In this document: piece by piece, positions 20,252 to 28,820 of the stretch
Layout of the letters: every line of letters starts with the position of its first letter
Numbering within the stretch: the stretch's first letter is position 1
Source of the DNA: Pseudorhodoferax sp. Leaf274
GTDB lineage: Bacteria > Pseudomonadota > Gammaproteobacteria > Burkholderiales > Burkholderiaceae_C
DNA: 64,000 nt
Reading direction: 5' to 3'
NCBI RefSeq assembly: GCF_001422445.1
Contig: NZ_LMNA01000001.1
Span: 790,735-854,734 of the forward strand
Made by a program: the position numbers and the translations under genes
The notes under the pieces: model-generated
What the model saw: the letters and a program-made list of their open reading frames with translations, nothing else
Databases searched by the model: none
What the model was told of the DNA's origin: nothing

Positions 20252-22332
20252 TGCGTGAAGCTCCCGCTGCGGGTGCGCCGGGCACGGCGCTGCAACATGG
20301 CCAGCACCGAGAGCACCAGCAGCACGGCGCCCAGCGTCTCGGGTTCGGGCGTGCTGGGCACCTCGGCGCCGGCGATCACGGTGGCGCTCTCACCCAGCGC
20401 GCGCTCGCCCACGCCCTGGGGCAGGGGCTGCGGCTGCTGCACGCGCTGGCTGTCGTGCGGGGCCAGGTTGCGCACCACCTGGTCGATGGCGATGAAGCTC
20501 GTGTAGGGCGTCAGCAGCGCGTAGTCCAGGCCCAGCCGCGTGATGGCGGCGCGCTGGGCGTCGCCGCCTTCCAGCGCTTCCTGGTCGGTCAGTTGGGCGA
20601 TGCGGTGGCGCGCCCACAGCGCCGGCAGGGCGCTGGCCTGGCCGGCCGCGGCAGGCTGCACCTCCACCGCCTGCTGCCAAGGGCCGGCGGCCGTGTGGCC
20701 CAGCACCCGCATGCGGCCCTGCGGCTGGCCACGCCACTTGCCGAACACCACGACGGGCCGCTCGCCCAGCACATCGGGCTGCACGGCGGGTTCGAGGTCG
20801 TACACATCCAGGCCTTCGAACTGCAGGCGCACGCCGGTCAGCACGGGCGACTCCACCATGCGCCGAAAGCGTGCGGCCTGCCCGGGGGCCTGCACGGGGT
20901 CGGTGATGATGAAGGGCTCCCCGCCGCCGGCGCGGGCCAGGCCCTCGAGCAGCGCGCGGTTGACCGACGAGCCGATGCCGAAGGCGAACAGGTTGGCCTG
21001 GTTCAGGTGCTGGCGCACGAGCGCGAAGGCTTCCTGCTCCACGCTCACGTAGCCATCGGTGACGACAACGATGGTGCGCGCCACGTCGGGCGTCTTGGGC
21101 TCTGCGTAGACACGGCGCAGGGCGGGGATCAGCTCGGTGCCGCCGGCGCCCTGCGTCTGGCCCAGCGCGGCCAGCGCGCGGTCGATGTTGGCCTGCGTGG
21201 CAGGCACCGACCGGGGCGCCAGCATGCGGCTGCTGCCCGAGAACAGCAGCACGTTGAAGCGGTCGCCGGCCCGCAGGCCACCGATCAGGCGCTGCAGCAT
21301 GGCCTTGGCGGTGTCCAGCGGAAAGCCGTGCATGGAGCCCGAGATGTCGACCACGAAGATGTATTCGCGCGGCGCGATCTGCGTGGCGGCCACGGCCTGG
21401 GGCGGCGCGACCAGCGCGAGGAAGAAGTTCTCGGCGCCTGGCCCCTGGCCTTCGGACAGCATCAGGCCCGCGGCCAGCTGGTCGCCGGCCAGGCTGTAGT
21501 CCAGCACGAAGTCGCGGTCGTTGGCCGGGCCGCTGCCTTCGGCCAGGCGCACGCTGGCGTGGCGGGGCTGGTCCTGCGGCTGCTCGACGGCGATGGCGTG
21601 CGTGCGCGAGCGGATGGCGCGCAGCGGCAGCGGTGCGTCCAGCTGCATCTGCAGCGTGAAGCGGCTGGCCGGTGGCTCGCCGGCGCGCAGCGTGGGTTGG
21701 GCAGCCCAGGTGTCCTGGCCCTGGCTGGCCGCGTGGGCGTAGCGCGGGCCGACGACGGTCGGGAACACGAATGCGTAGCGCCCGTCCTGCGGCAGCAGCA
21801 GTTCGGTGTAGCGCAGTTCCACGCGCACGTCGTCGCCGGGCAGGATGTTGGCGACACGCATCTGGAACACGTTGGGCCGCTGCTGCTCCAGCAGCGCCGC
21901 GGTCTTGCCTTCCTGTTTGGCGGTGGCGTACTCGATGCGCGCCTGCTGCTTCTCGCGGATCTGCGCCGTGACGAGCCGCTCGCCCAGGCGCACCTGCAGT
22001 CCGCCCACAGCGGCGCGCGTGGAGCCCGGGAACACGTAGTCGGCCTCGATGGCTTGCTGGCCCTCGTTGCGGTAGTGCTGCACCACGCGCACCTCGGCGA
22101 TCACGCCGGAGACCTGCACCGAGACCTCGGTGCCCTTGAGCGGCAACGCGTCCGTGCCGGGCGCGCCGCCACGCACGACGAAGTAGGGGCTCTCGGTCTG
22201 CTGGCGCGGGCCGTCGGCGTCGCGCGGCTGCGCATAGGCGGGGCGGTGCAGCAGCGCTGCGCACAGCGCCAGCGCGGCTGCGGCAAGCCAGCGGCCGGTG
22301 GCGCTCTGGGGAAGAAGGAGGAAGGCGATCAC
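20248..22332 (-). CDS. VIT and VWA domain protein with PEP-CTERM sorting tail
   Basis: From GTG 22332 the product has a signal peptide (ending AYAQP at about 32-36), a vault-inter-alpha-trypsin (VIT) domain (about 55-195), a von Willebrand A domain with an intact metal site DISGSMHG (Asp329, Ser331, Ser333), and a C-terminal tail. The tail reads TPEPETLG, then a hydrophobic helix, then RRARR: the PEP-CTERM pattern read by exosortases. It should be exported, cut and displayed, perhaps as an adhesive or matrix-binding protein. The layout parallels the marine proteobacterial sortase target proteins, with an exosortase replacing the sortase. The start is uncertain; a GTG 42 codons upstream is also open. 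Confidence 0.88.
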   Translation of the reverse strand: MIAFLLLPQSATGRWLAAAALALCAALLHRPAYAQPRDADGPRQQTESPYFVVRGGAPGTDALPLKGTEVSVQVSGVIAEVRVVQHYRNEGQQAIEADYVFPGSTRAAVGGLQVRLGERLVTAQIREKQQARIEYATAKQEGKTAALLEQQRPNVFQMRVANILPGDDVRVELRYTELLLPQDGRYAFVFPTVVGPRYAHAASQGQDTWAAQPTLRAGEPPASRFTLQMQLDAPLPLRAIRSRTHAIAVEQPQDQPRHASVRLAEGSGPANDRDFVLDYSLAGDQLAAGLMLSEGQGPGAENFFLALVAPPQAVAATQIAPREYIFVVDISGSMHGFPLDTAKAMLQRLIGGLRAGDRFNVLLFSGSSRMLAPRSVPATQANIDRALAALGQTQGAGGTELIPALRRVYAEPKTPDVARTIVVVTDGYVSVEQEAFALVRQHLNQANLFAFGIGSSVNRALLEGLARAGGGEPFIITDPVQAPGQAARFRRMVESPVLTGVRLQFEGLDVYDLEPAVQPDVLGERPVVVFGKWRGQPQGRMRVLGHTAAGPWQQAVEVQPAAAGQASALPALWARHRIAQLTDQEALEGGDAQRAAITRLGLDYALLTPYTSFIAIDQVVRNLAPHDSQRVQQPQPLPQGVGERALGESATVIAGAEVPSTPEPETLGAVLLVLSVLAMLQRRARRTRSGSFTQ

Positions 22333-22419
22333 GGGATGTCCGCTGGTGGCCGTGCGACGGTGCACGGGTGGGACTTTCAGTGGCGCGTGCGAAGGCAGTT
22401 CGAAGGATTCGACGCCTGT

Positions 22420-22435
22420 GTGAAGCCTGTGTGAA
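22420..22435 (-). promoter_or_regulatory. CreB-binding tag (TTCAC-N6-TTCAC)
   Basis: Read on the minus strand this is TTCACACAGGCTTCAC, an exact match to the cre/blr tag TTCAC-N6-TTCAC bound by CreB in Escherichia coli and BlrA in Aeromonas. It lies in the 165-bp gap between creC and the VIT/VWA gene, about 90-100 bases before the latter's start and in the same orientation. That position suits activation of the exosortase cassette by the CreB encoded next door. Confidence 0.75.
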
Positions 22436-22497
22436 GTAGGCGCGGCCCTGGTGGCCACATGGGCACCGCCGTGCCTGGCCGGGACCAGCCGCTTGGC

Positions 22498-23949
22498 CTA
22501 GGCCCGCCGCACCGGCAGCACCAGCGTCGCCAGCGCCCCGCCGCCCGCGGCGTTGTGCAGCGTCGCCTGGCCGCCATGCTGCTGCGCGATCTCGCGCACG
22601 AAGGCCAGGCCGAGCCCGGTGCTCTTCTTGCCGCTGTCCGGCCTGGCCAACGAATAGAACTTCTCGAAGACCTTGTTGCGCGCGTATTCCGGAATGCCGG
22701 GGCCGTGGTCGCGCACCGTCACATGCGCATGGCGTGCATCGGCGCGCAGGGCGAGGTCGATGCGGCTGCCGGCCGGCGCGAAATCGAGCGCGTTGGCCAG
22801 CAGGTTGCTGACGGCGCGCCGCAGCAGGAAGGGGTCGCCCCAGACGCTGGCCGCGGCCTCGACCGCCAGCACGAGCTCCAGCCCGCGCGCGGCGGCGGCG
22901 GCCTGGTGGCTGCCGGCCAGTTCCTCCAGCAGCGGCGCCAGCGCCACGGCGCCGGCATGCTCCAGCACGCGCCGGCTTTCCAGCGCGGTGAGCTCCATCA
23001 TGCGGTCCACGATCTCCTGGATGCGCTGCGTCTCGCGCGTGATGTTGTCCAGGAAATGCGCGCGCGTGCCGGCCGGCATGGCCGGGTCGTCCAGCAGTTC
23101 GGCGGCGCCGCGGATGGCCGACAGCGGGCTCTTGATCTCGTGCGTGAGCGTGGCCACATGGTCGGCCATGGTGTTGCGGCCGGTCAGCGCGTCGCGCGTT
23201 TCGTGCACGCCGGCGCGCAGCAGGGCCGCGGCATGGCGCAGCATCGGCCGCGGGCGCAGCCGGGGCTGCGTGCGGGCCCAGGCCATGTAGTCGCGCACCA
23301 GGCCGAAGGGGCGCACCAGCCAGATGGAGACGATGAGCGCGCCCACCAGCAGCGCCAGGGCCGAGCCCACGCCGACCCAGATCGTGCGCCAGCGCGCGTC
23401 CTGCACGAACTTGCCGAAGCTCTGCACGGGCTTGCCCACGCTGACCACGCCGATGGTCACGCGGTCGCGGTTGCGCACCGGCGCCGCCACGTACATGACC
23501 GACGTGCTGGCGTCGCTGGTCACGTCGCGCGAAGTGCGCGCGCCGTACAGGCCGTCCAGCGTGTAGCGCACGTCGCGCCAGTCCAGGAAGTTCTCGCCCC
23601 GGTGCCGGTTGATGCCGCCACGGTCGGCGTCGAACAGCACGCGGCCTTCGGCATCGGTCACGTACAGGCGCAGGTCCACGCGCGTCTTGCGCAGGCCGTA
23701 GATCTCGGCGTCGAACTGGCGCGCGTGGAGCGTGCGCAGCAGCGGCTCCAGCCGTGCCGGGTCGATGCGCCCGCCCTGCAGGTCCTGCTCGACCAGGCTG
23801 GCCACGAGGTTGGCGGTGTCGACCAGCGATTCCTCGGCCGATTCGCGGTAGCGTGGGTCGATGTCGCCGACCACGCGGTACAGCAGCAGCGCAATGCCGG
23901 CCACGTAGATCGCCAGGATGCCGACGAAGATGCGCGTGCGGCGGCTCAC
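22498..23949 (-). CDS. creC: CreC-type sensor histidine kinase
   Basis: The 483-residue kinase has a first membrane span at about 6-25, a periplasmic CreC-like sensor domain (about 28-185), a second span (about 188-212), a HAMP-like linker, and a dimerisation domain with the phospho-acceptor His270 in LTHEIKSPLSAIRG. The ATPase domain has NLLANALDFAP, DHGPGIPE and GLGLAFVREI. It overlaps creB by four bases (ATGA). CreC homologues respond to penicillin-binding-protein or metabolic stress. Here the adjacent targets are envelope genes, including a transglycosylase. Confidence 0.93.
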   Translation of the reverse strand: MSRRTRIFVGILAIYVAGIALLLYRVVGDIDPRYRESAEESLVDTANLVASLVEQDLQGGRIDPARLEPLLRTLHARQFDAEIYGLRKTRVDLRLYVTDAEGRVLFDADRGGINRHRGENFLDWRDVRYTLDGLYGARTSRDVTSDASTSVMYVAAPVRNRDRVTIGVVSVGKPVQSFGKFVQDARWRTIWVGVGSALALLVGALIVSIWLVRPFGLVRDYMAWARTQPRLRPRPMLRHAAALLRAGVHETRDALTGRNTMADHVATLTHEIKSPLSAIRGAAELLDDPAMPAGTRAHFLDNITRETQRIQEIVDRMMELTALESRRVLEHAGAVALAPLLEELAGSHQAAAAARGLELVLAVEAAASVWGDPFLLRRAVSNLLANALDFAPAGSRIDLALRADARHAHVTVRDHGPGIPEYARNKVFEKFYSLARPDSGKKSTGLGLAFVREIAQQHGGQATLHNAAGGGALATLVLPVRRA

Positions 23950-24680
23950 GGCGCGGCGGCGCGGGAGGCGGGCAGGTTCTCGTGCAGCGCGTAGCCGGTG
24001 CCGCGCAGCGTGCGGATCGGCTCCACCTCGGGCGCCACCGCCTTGAGCTTGGCGCGCAGCGTCTTCACGTGCGCGTCCACCGTGCGGTCCAGGCTCTGGG
24101 CGGCATCGTCCCAGACCATGTCGAGCAGCTCGTCGCGCGTGTAGACGCGGCCGGGCCGCTGCACCAGCAGGGCCAGCAGGCCGTACTCGTAGCGCGAGAG
24201 TTCGAGCGGCTGGCCGTAGTAGCGGATCTGCCGGCGCTCGCCGTCGATCTGGAACACGGGTGCCAGCGCAGGCGACGGCGCCGGGGCGCTTGCGCCGCGC
24301 GCGCTGCGGCGCAGGATGGTGCGCACGCGCGCCACCAGCTCACGCGGCGAGAAGGGCTTGGCGATGTAGTCGTCCGCACCGAGTTCCAGGCCCACCACGC
24401 GGTCGATCTCGTCGCTGCGCGCCGTCAGGAACAGCATGGGCACGGCATCCGCGCCGGGCAGCTCGTGCAGGCGGCGGAACAGCTCGAAGCCGTTCATGTC
24501 GGGCAGGCCCACGTCCAGGATGGCCAGGTCCGGCCTGTGCGCGCGGTACTGTGCCAGCGCCTGGCCGGCGGTGGCGCACCAGATGGGCTCGTAGCCGTCG
24601 GCGCGCAGCACGTAGGCGAGCGTGTCCGCGATGCCGGATTCGTCCTCGGCGATCAGGATGCGGGGGCGGGCTGCAGACAT
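23946..24680 (-). CDS. creB: CreB-type response regulator
   Basis: The 244-residue protein has a receiver domain with the acidic pocket ED (12-13), phospho-acceptor Asp56 in AILDVGLPD and the Lys of the YIAKPFSP segment. An OmpR-type winged helix follows (from about 145: LELSRYEYGLLALLVQRPGRVYT). The full set fits CreB. Its likely DNA target, TTCAC-N6-TTCAC, occurs 1.5 kb downstream in front of the VIT/VWA gene. No creD homologue is in the window. Confidence 0.93.
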   Translation of the reverse strand: MSAARPRILIAEDESGIADTLAYVLRADGYEPIWCATAGQALAQYRAHRPDLAILDVGLPDMNGFELFRRLHELPGADAVPMLFLTARSDEIDRVVGLELGADDYIAKPFSPRELVARVRTILRRSARGASAPAPSPALAPVFQIDGERRQIRYYGQPLELSRYEYGLLALLVQRPGRVYTRDELLDMVWDDAAQSLDRTVDAHVKTLRAKLKAVAPEVEPIRTLRGTGYALHENLPASRAAAP

Positions 24681-24726
24681 GGCGGCATGGTAATTGCCGC
24701 GAGCCCGTGTCTCCTCTGTTGTCCCT

Positions 24727-24754
24727 GGCCCGGCCGCTGGCGGCGCCCCCCTGG
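24727..24754. repeat. GC-rich palindromic intergenic repeat, copy 1
   Basis: Read on the minus strand this begins CCAGGGGGGCGCC, has a short palindromic centre and ends GCGGCCGGGCC. Two related copies lie upstream of the ABC ATPase genes at 45.8 and 54.2 kb. It sits between creB and the 968-residue hydrolase gene, just after a terminator hairpin. Confidence 0.45.
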
Positions 24755-24764
24755 AGGAAAGAGA

Positions 24765-24790
24765 GGACTTCTGCACGAAGTGAGAAGTCC
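24765..24790 (-). terminator. Rho-independent-like terminator of the multidomain hydrolase gene
   Basis: On the minus strand, just after the stop at 24805, GGACTTCT and AGAAGTCC pair perfectly (8 bp) around a 10-nt spacer. The pyrimidine tract TCTCTTTCCTCC follows. It separates the 968-residue hydrolase gene from creB. Confidence 0.6.
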
Positions 24791-24804
24791 AAACGGGGGG
24801 CTCG

Positions 24805-27711
24805 TCAATACCCGCGCAGGTCGTCCACCGCCATCGGCAGCTTCCTGCTCCCGCGGATGCGCTGCAGCGTGCGCGTGACCACCTCCACGTCGTTGTCGAA
24901 GCTGCCGTGCGCGGGCGCCTGCGTGGCGATGGGCTGGCCGTCGGCGTCCACGGCCGTGCTGATGCGCTCGGTGTCGAGCACCGTGGTGCGCTTGGCCAGC
25001 TCCACCTGCGCGGCGGCGGCGCGCCACGCGGCCAGCGCTTCGCCGGTGTCGGAAGTGCCGTCCCAGCCGCTGTAGCCGGTGTCGTGGATGCGGTCCATCC
25101 CCAGGATGGGCAGGCGCATGTCGGTCTCCAGCGCGTTGGAGACGAAGTACAGCAGTGACTTGCGGTACACGGCCGCCACGCTGTCCTTGCGCTCCACGCG
25201 GTCGGACAGCACATCGATGTACAGGCGCTCCATCACGTGCGCGTTGCGGGCATAGCGCGCGTTGGCGAAAGGCACGCTGCAGGCCGGCGCATACAGGTGG
25301 GCCGAGGCCAGCTTGTCGTGCAGGCCGCCGTCGCGGCCCTCGGCCTTGCGCTGCGCCAGCGCGGCGATCAGGTGGCCCAGCGCGATGGAGCCGGCCGAGT
25401 GGCCGACCACGTGCAGCTCGAAGGCATCGCCCCAGGTGCTGGCCAGGGCCTGCAGCGCGTCCAGCAGCAGGTCGCCGCCGCGGCGCGGCGAGAAGGCCAG
25501 CTCGGCGTTCTCCTTCATCTCGCTCCAGATGGGCCGCGCCAGCGGGCGCCCGACCGTCTTCTCGAGCAGCAGGTCGGTCTTCTCGCTGATCCACTCGCCG
25601 ATGCCCGCGCCGGCCAGGCCGCGGTCCTTCTGGCGGCCGTCCTCCAGGATGTTGCCCAGCGTCTCGAACAGGCCCGTCTTCCAGACCAGGAACAGCGGAT
25701 AGCAGCCGTTGGCCACGAAGTAGCGGCCCATGGCGCTGGCGCGCTTGATGGCCGCGCCCTCGTCGTTGAGGCCGCCGTGCACGTACAGCACGAGCCGCTT
25801 GGTCTTGTCCTTCTGCGCGCGGAACCACTCGTCGGGCAGCGTGGTGCACTGGTACTGCAGCTTGCGCGGCTGCTCGTCCTGCGTGAGGTAGCGGCTCACG
25901 CGGCCGTCGTTGCCCAGCACCACGCTGTGCTGGTAGGCCAGGCCCTGGTCCCACCACTTGCTGCGGTCGGTGCCGGCCAGCGCGCCGGCCTGGCCGTTGG
26001 AGACGGCGAGCCGGCCCGCCACCACGCCCGGCACGCCCAGCGCGACGACCCAGGCGTCCATGCCATTGGCCAGCCAGTCCAGGTAGGTGAGCACGCCGAA
26101 GCCGCCCGCGCCCCAGTTGTCGCCCCAGGAGTTCTGCACGATGAAGCCGACGGAATTGAAGCCCACCAGCGCGAAGGCGTGGCCGCCGTCCTGCGAGGGC
26201 CGGCCGTCGAACGGGATCGCGGGCAGGTCGGCATGGTCCTGCGGCACGGCGCGGCGCGTGCGCACCTGGTTCCAGCCGTCGTGCGTGAATCCGGAGACGA
26301 ACACCGCGAAGTGCTGGTGGATGGCGGCCTGCATGTCGGTGATCGACTTGGTGTCGATGCGGTAGTACACGCCCAGCGTGTTCTGCACCGCGCGGTCGGC
26401 GAAGCCGTAGCGCGCCGGGTTGGCCTTGTCGGGCGCGTAGGGCCAGTCGCTCTCCAGGCATACGCCGTTGTTGAACCAGCCCTTGAGCGCGCCGCGGCAG
26501 CTGGAGCCGTCGTAGTTCTCGCCCTCGTACTCGTCGTGCCGGCGCGCCAGCGTGTAGAGCATGCGCGGGCTGACCGACTCCATCTGCACCGGGTTGCCGG
26601 CCTTGACCCAGCGCAGGTAGTTAACCACGCAGGCCAGGCCGAAGCCGGTGCAGGCGCCCTCCTGGCCCTGGTCCAGGATCAGGCCAGCGCCCGTGTAGCC
26701 GGGCATGAAGCGGCTGATGTCCTGCGGCGTGGGCACCTGGTCGGGCAGCGTGATGGCGGCGGGCTGGAACATGCGGTCGCGCAGGTCGGCCGCGTCCTTG
26801 CGGGTGTGCAGGTTGCGGGGCTTCTTGGGAACGGGCTTGACCGCGGCCAGCGCCGCGGACTTGCCGCCTGCGCGCTTGCCGGCGGCCGTGCGGGGCGGGG
26901 CCGGCGGCCAGACCGCCGCAGCGCGCTTGAACACGTCGGAGAAGCTTTCCAGGCCGTGCGATCCACCGTTGACCAGGCGGCGCGCTGCGCGCAGGTCGCC
27001 GGCCGCCACGGCGGCGCGGAACTTGGTGGCCTTGTCGGCCAGGAACTGCGCGAGGATGACGGCGGCCACCTCAGGGGCGTTGGCGCGGTCGGGGAAGGCC
27101 ACTAGGTCGATGCCGATGCGCTTGCCGTAGGTGGCGTAGTTGGCCTTGCCCGTCAGCTGCACGAAGCCGCGGCCGCGGTAGCGCTCGCCGTCGCCGCGCG
27201 CGCCGTTGCCGATGTCCTTGCGGGTGTCGTACAGCGAAAACGGGGCGCCGCCGGGCGGGGTGTTGTACTTGGAGGGCATCTCGGCGATCGGCACGAAGCC
27301 TTCGGTCTCGGCGCGGATGGTGCCCAGCGCGCCGACGACCATGGCGGTGTCGTCCAGGCCCGCCGCGCCCAGCGCCGCGTCCACATAGGGCAGGTAGCGC
27401 GCGATGTTGGCCGGCCGCGTGGCCGGGAACAGGCGGCAGGTGTCGCCGACGTTCAGCGCAGGCTGCAGTGGCACGGGCTGCGCGAGCTCCAGCAGCACCT
27501 GGCAGCGCGGGCCGACGATGCCGTCGGCGATCAGGCCCACGCCGGATTGCCAGCGCCGGATGGCGGCGTCGAAGTCGTCGTCGATGGGGCTGCCGGGCGG
27601 CGCCGACAGCGAGGGGAAGGCGTTGCCGTCGGCGGCCAGCAGGGTGGCCAGCGTGGCCCGCAGGAGATCGACGTCGCTGCCGGCGTCGCCCTTGGTCAGA
27701 AGATGCTTCAT
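24805..27711 (-). CDS. Four-domain hydrolase: PG-binding, GH19-type, papain-like protease, alpha/beta hydrolase
   Basis: The 968-residue protein has four recognisable parts. Residues 5-77 are a peptidoglycan-binding repeat (DDDFDAAIRRWQ...ADGIVGPRC). Residues 95-265 are a GH19 chitinase/endolysin-like domain with RAETEGF (Glu135/Glu137) and RGRGFVQLTGKANYATYG (180-196). After a Lys/Ala-rich linker (about 270-305), residues 335-565 are a C1 papain-like protease with Gln348, Cys354 (DQGQEGACTGF), His511 (DGGHAFALVGF) and Asn527 (QNSWGDNWG). Residues 635-880 are an alpha/beta hydrolase with LYVHGGLN and the nucleophile Ser772 in GHSAG. There is no signal peptide. All catalytic residues are present, so every module may be active. 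Target and route are unknown; an antibacterial effector or lysin-derived enzyme is possible. Confidence 0.88.
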   Translation of the reverse strand: MKHLLTKGDAGSDVDLLRATLATLLAADGNAFPSLSAPPGSPIDDDFDAAIRRWQSGVGLIADGIVGPRCQVLLELAQPVPLQPALNVGDTCRLFPATRPANIARYLPYVDAALGAAGLDDTAMVVGALGTIRAETEGFVPIAEMPSKYNTPPGGAPFSLYDTRKDIGNGARGDGERYRGRGFVQLTGKANYATYGKRIGIDLVAFPDRANAPEVAAVILAQFLADKATKFRAAVAAGDLRAARRLVNGGSHGLESFSDVFKRAAAVWPPAPPRTAAGKRAGGKSAALAAVKPVPKKPRNLHTRKDAADLRDRMFQPAAITLPDQVPTPQDISRFMPGYTGAGLILDQGQEGACTGFGLACVVNYLRWVKAGNPVQMESVSPRMLYTLARRHDEYEGENYDGSSCRGALKGWFNNGVCLESDWPYAPDKANPARYGFADRAVQNTLGVYYRIDTKSITDMQAAIHQHFAVFVSGFTHDGWNQVRTRRAVPQDHADLPAIPFDGRPSQDGGHAFALVGFNSVGFIVQNSWGDNWGAGGFGVLTYLDWLANGMDAWVVALGVPGVVAGRLAVSNGQAGALAGTDRSKWWDQGLAYQHSVVLGNDGRVSRYLTQDEQPRKLQYQCTTLPDEWFRAQKDKTKRLVLYVHGGLNDEGAAIKRASAMGRYFVANGCYPLFLVWKTGLFETLGNILEDGRQKDRGLAGAGIGEWISEKTDLLLEKTVGRPLARPIWSEMKENAELAFSPRRGGDLLLDALQALASTWGDAFELHVVGHSAGSIALGHLIAALAQRKAEGRDGGLHDKLASAHLYAPACSVPFANARYARNAHVMERLYIDVLSDRVERKDSVAAVYRKSLLYFVSNALETDMRLPILGMDRIHDTGYSGWDGTSDTGEALAAWRAAAAQVELAKRTTVLDTERISTAVDADGQPIATQAPAHGSFDNDVEVVTRTLQRIRGSRKLPMAVDDLRGY

Positions 27712-27805
27712 GGCTTGTCTCGCTCCGATGGTGGATGGCGGTGCCTATGATCGCGCGCTTGTCCCACTCCTGCGCGTGCCTGTGGTCACCGCATCGGCGA
27801 AAGTG

Positions 27806-28195
27806 ATGAGCAACCGTATCCGCATCAGTTCCGGCTCCACCTTCGAGGAGCAGATGGCCTATTCGCGCGCCGTGGTCGATGGCGAATGGGTCTTCGTGTC
27901 CGGCACCACGGGCTTCGACTACGGCACGATGGCCATCGAGGACGGCATCGTGGCCCAGGCCGACCAGTGCTTTCGCAACATCGCCGCCGCGTTGGCCCAG
28001 GCCGGCAGCAGCCTGGCCGACGTGGTGCGCGTGACCTACGTGCTGCCCGACGCCAGCCTGTTCCCGCAGTGCTGGCCCGTGATGCGCGAGCACCTGGGCG
28101 AGGTGAAGCCGGCCGCCATGATGATCAGCGCCGGGCTGGCCGATCCGCGCATGAAGATCGAGATCGAGGTGACGGCACGCAAGCGTGTCCCCTGA
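27806..28195 (+). CDS. RidA family (YjgF/UK114) protein
   Basis: The 129-residue protein shows the RidA trimer fold with VSGTTGFDYGTM (about 31-42), QADQCFRNIAAALAQAGSSLADVVRVTYVL (about 51-80) and IEIEVTARK at the C terminus. The position of the active-site Arg of true imine deaminases is Lys-rich here (RMKIEIEVTA), so the deaminase activity is not certain. RidA proteins remove reactive enamine/imine intermediates. The gene is divergent from the multidomain hydrolase and convergent with the Lrp regulator. Confidence 0.9.
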   Translation: MSNRIRISSGSTFEEQMAYSRAVVDGEWVFVSGTTGFDYGTMAIEDGIVAQADQCFRNIAAALAQAGSSLADVVRVTYVLPDASLFPQCWPVMREHLGEVKPAAMMISAGLADPRMKIEIEVTARKRVP

Positions 28196-28231
28196 TGCGT
28201 GATCCGGGGCGCGACCCGACAGGCCGCCCGG

Positions 28232-28708
28232 TCAGGCGTAATCCAGCGGCAGCGCCGTCGTGAACTTGATCTGCTCCATCGCGAAGCTGGAGCTCACGTC
28301 GGACAACTCCACCTCGCGGATCAGCCGCTGGTAGACCGCGTCGTAGCCCTTGATGTCGGGCACGACCACGCGCAGCAGGTAGTCGATCTCGCCGCTCATG
28401 CGGTAGAACTCGACGATCTCGGGAATGGCCTTCACCACCTCGGTGAAGCGCCTGGCCCATTTCTCGTTGTGCTGGTTGGTGCGCACCGAGACGAACACCG
28501 TCACGCCCACGTTGAGCTTGGCCGGGTTCAGCAGTGCCACGCGCTGCTGGATGTAGCCCTCGCGCTCGAGCCGCTGGATGCGGCGCCAGCACGGCGTGGC
28601 CGACAGGTGCACCAGCGCGCTGACTTCCTGCAGCGAGGCCGTGGCGTTGGTCTGCAGCGCATCGAGGATGGCCTTGTCGATCTTGTCCAAGGCGGGGCGC
28701 GGTTCCAT
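28232..28708 (-). CDS. Lrp/AsnC-family transcriptional regulator
   Basis: The 158-residue protein has the Lrp N-terminal helix-turn-helix (LDKIDKAILDALQTNATASLQEVSALVHLSATPCWRRIQRLE, residues 8-50) and the RAM ligand-binding domain with GEIDYLLRVVVPDIKGYD (about 106-123). It is divergent from the cysteine desulfurase-rhodanese gene with a 112-bp promoter region between them. In several proteobacteria Lrp-type regulators of this group (DecR/CyuR) respond to cysteine and control cysteine-degrading enzymes, so I infer a similar cysteine-responsive role. Confidence 0.93.
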   Translation of the reverse strand: MEPRPALDKIDKAILDALQTNATASLQEVSALVHLSATPCWRRIQRLEREGYIQQRVALLNPAKLNVGVTVFVSVRTNQHNEKWARRFTEVVKAIPEIVEFYRMSGEIDYLLRVVVPDIKGYDAVYQRLIREVELSDVSSSFAMEQIKFTTALPLDYA

Positions 28709-28723
28709 GGGTAGAAATTTCCA

Positions 28724-28787
28724 GGGTTCAGACGGTTAGGAGAATGGATTTCCACTGATGAGGTGTTATGCGCTGGATTTTGAACCC
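28724..28787. promoter_or_regulatory. Lrp/desulfurase divergent promoter with GGGTTCA/TGAACCC dyad
   Basis: GGGTTCA (28724-28730) and TGAACCC (28781-28787) form an inverted repeat with a 50-bp spacer in the AT-richer region between the divergent genes. Lrp proteins often bind spaced half-sites that wrap DNA. A repeated GGATTTCC/GGAAATTTC motif also occurs here. Confidence 0.35.
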
Positions 28788-28820
28788 ATGTTGCGCAGCA
28801 CGGCCTGCAAAATTTTGGCC

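Noticed and set aside
24805-27711. Prophage endolysin as evidence of a prophage
   Set aside because: The GH19/peptidoglycan-binding half looks lysin-like, but no holin, tail, capsid or integrase genes flank it.
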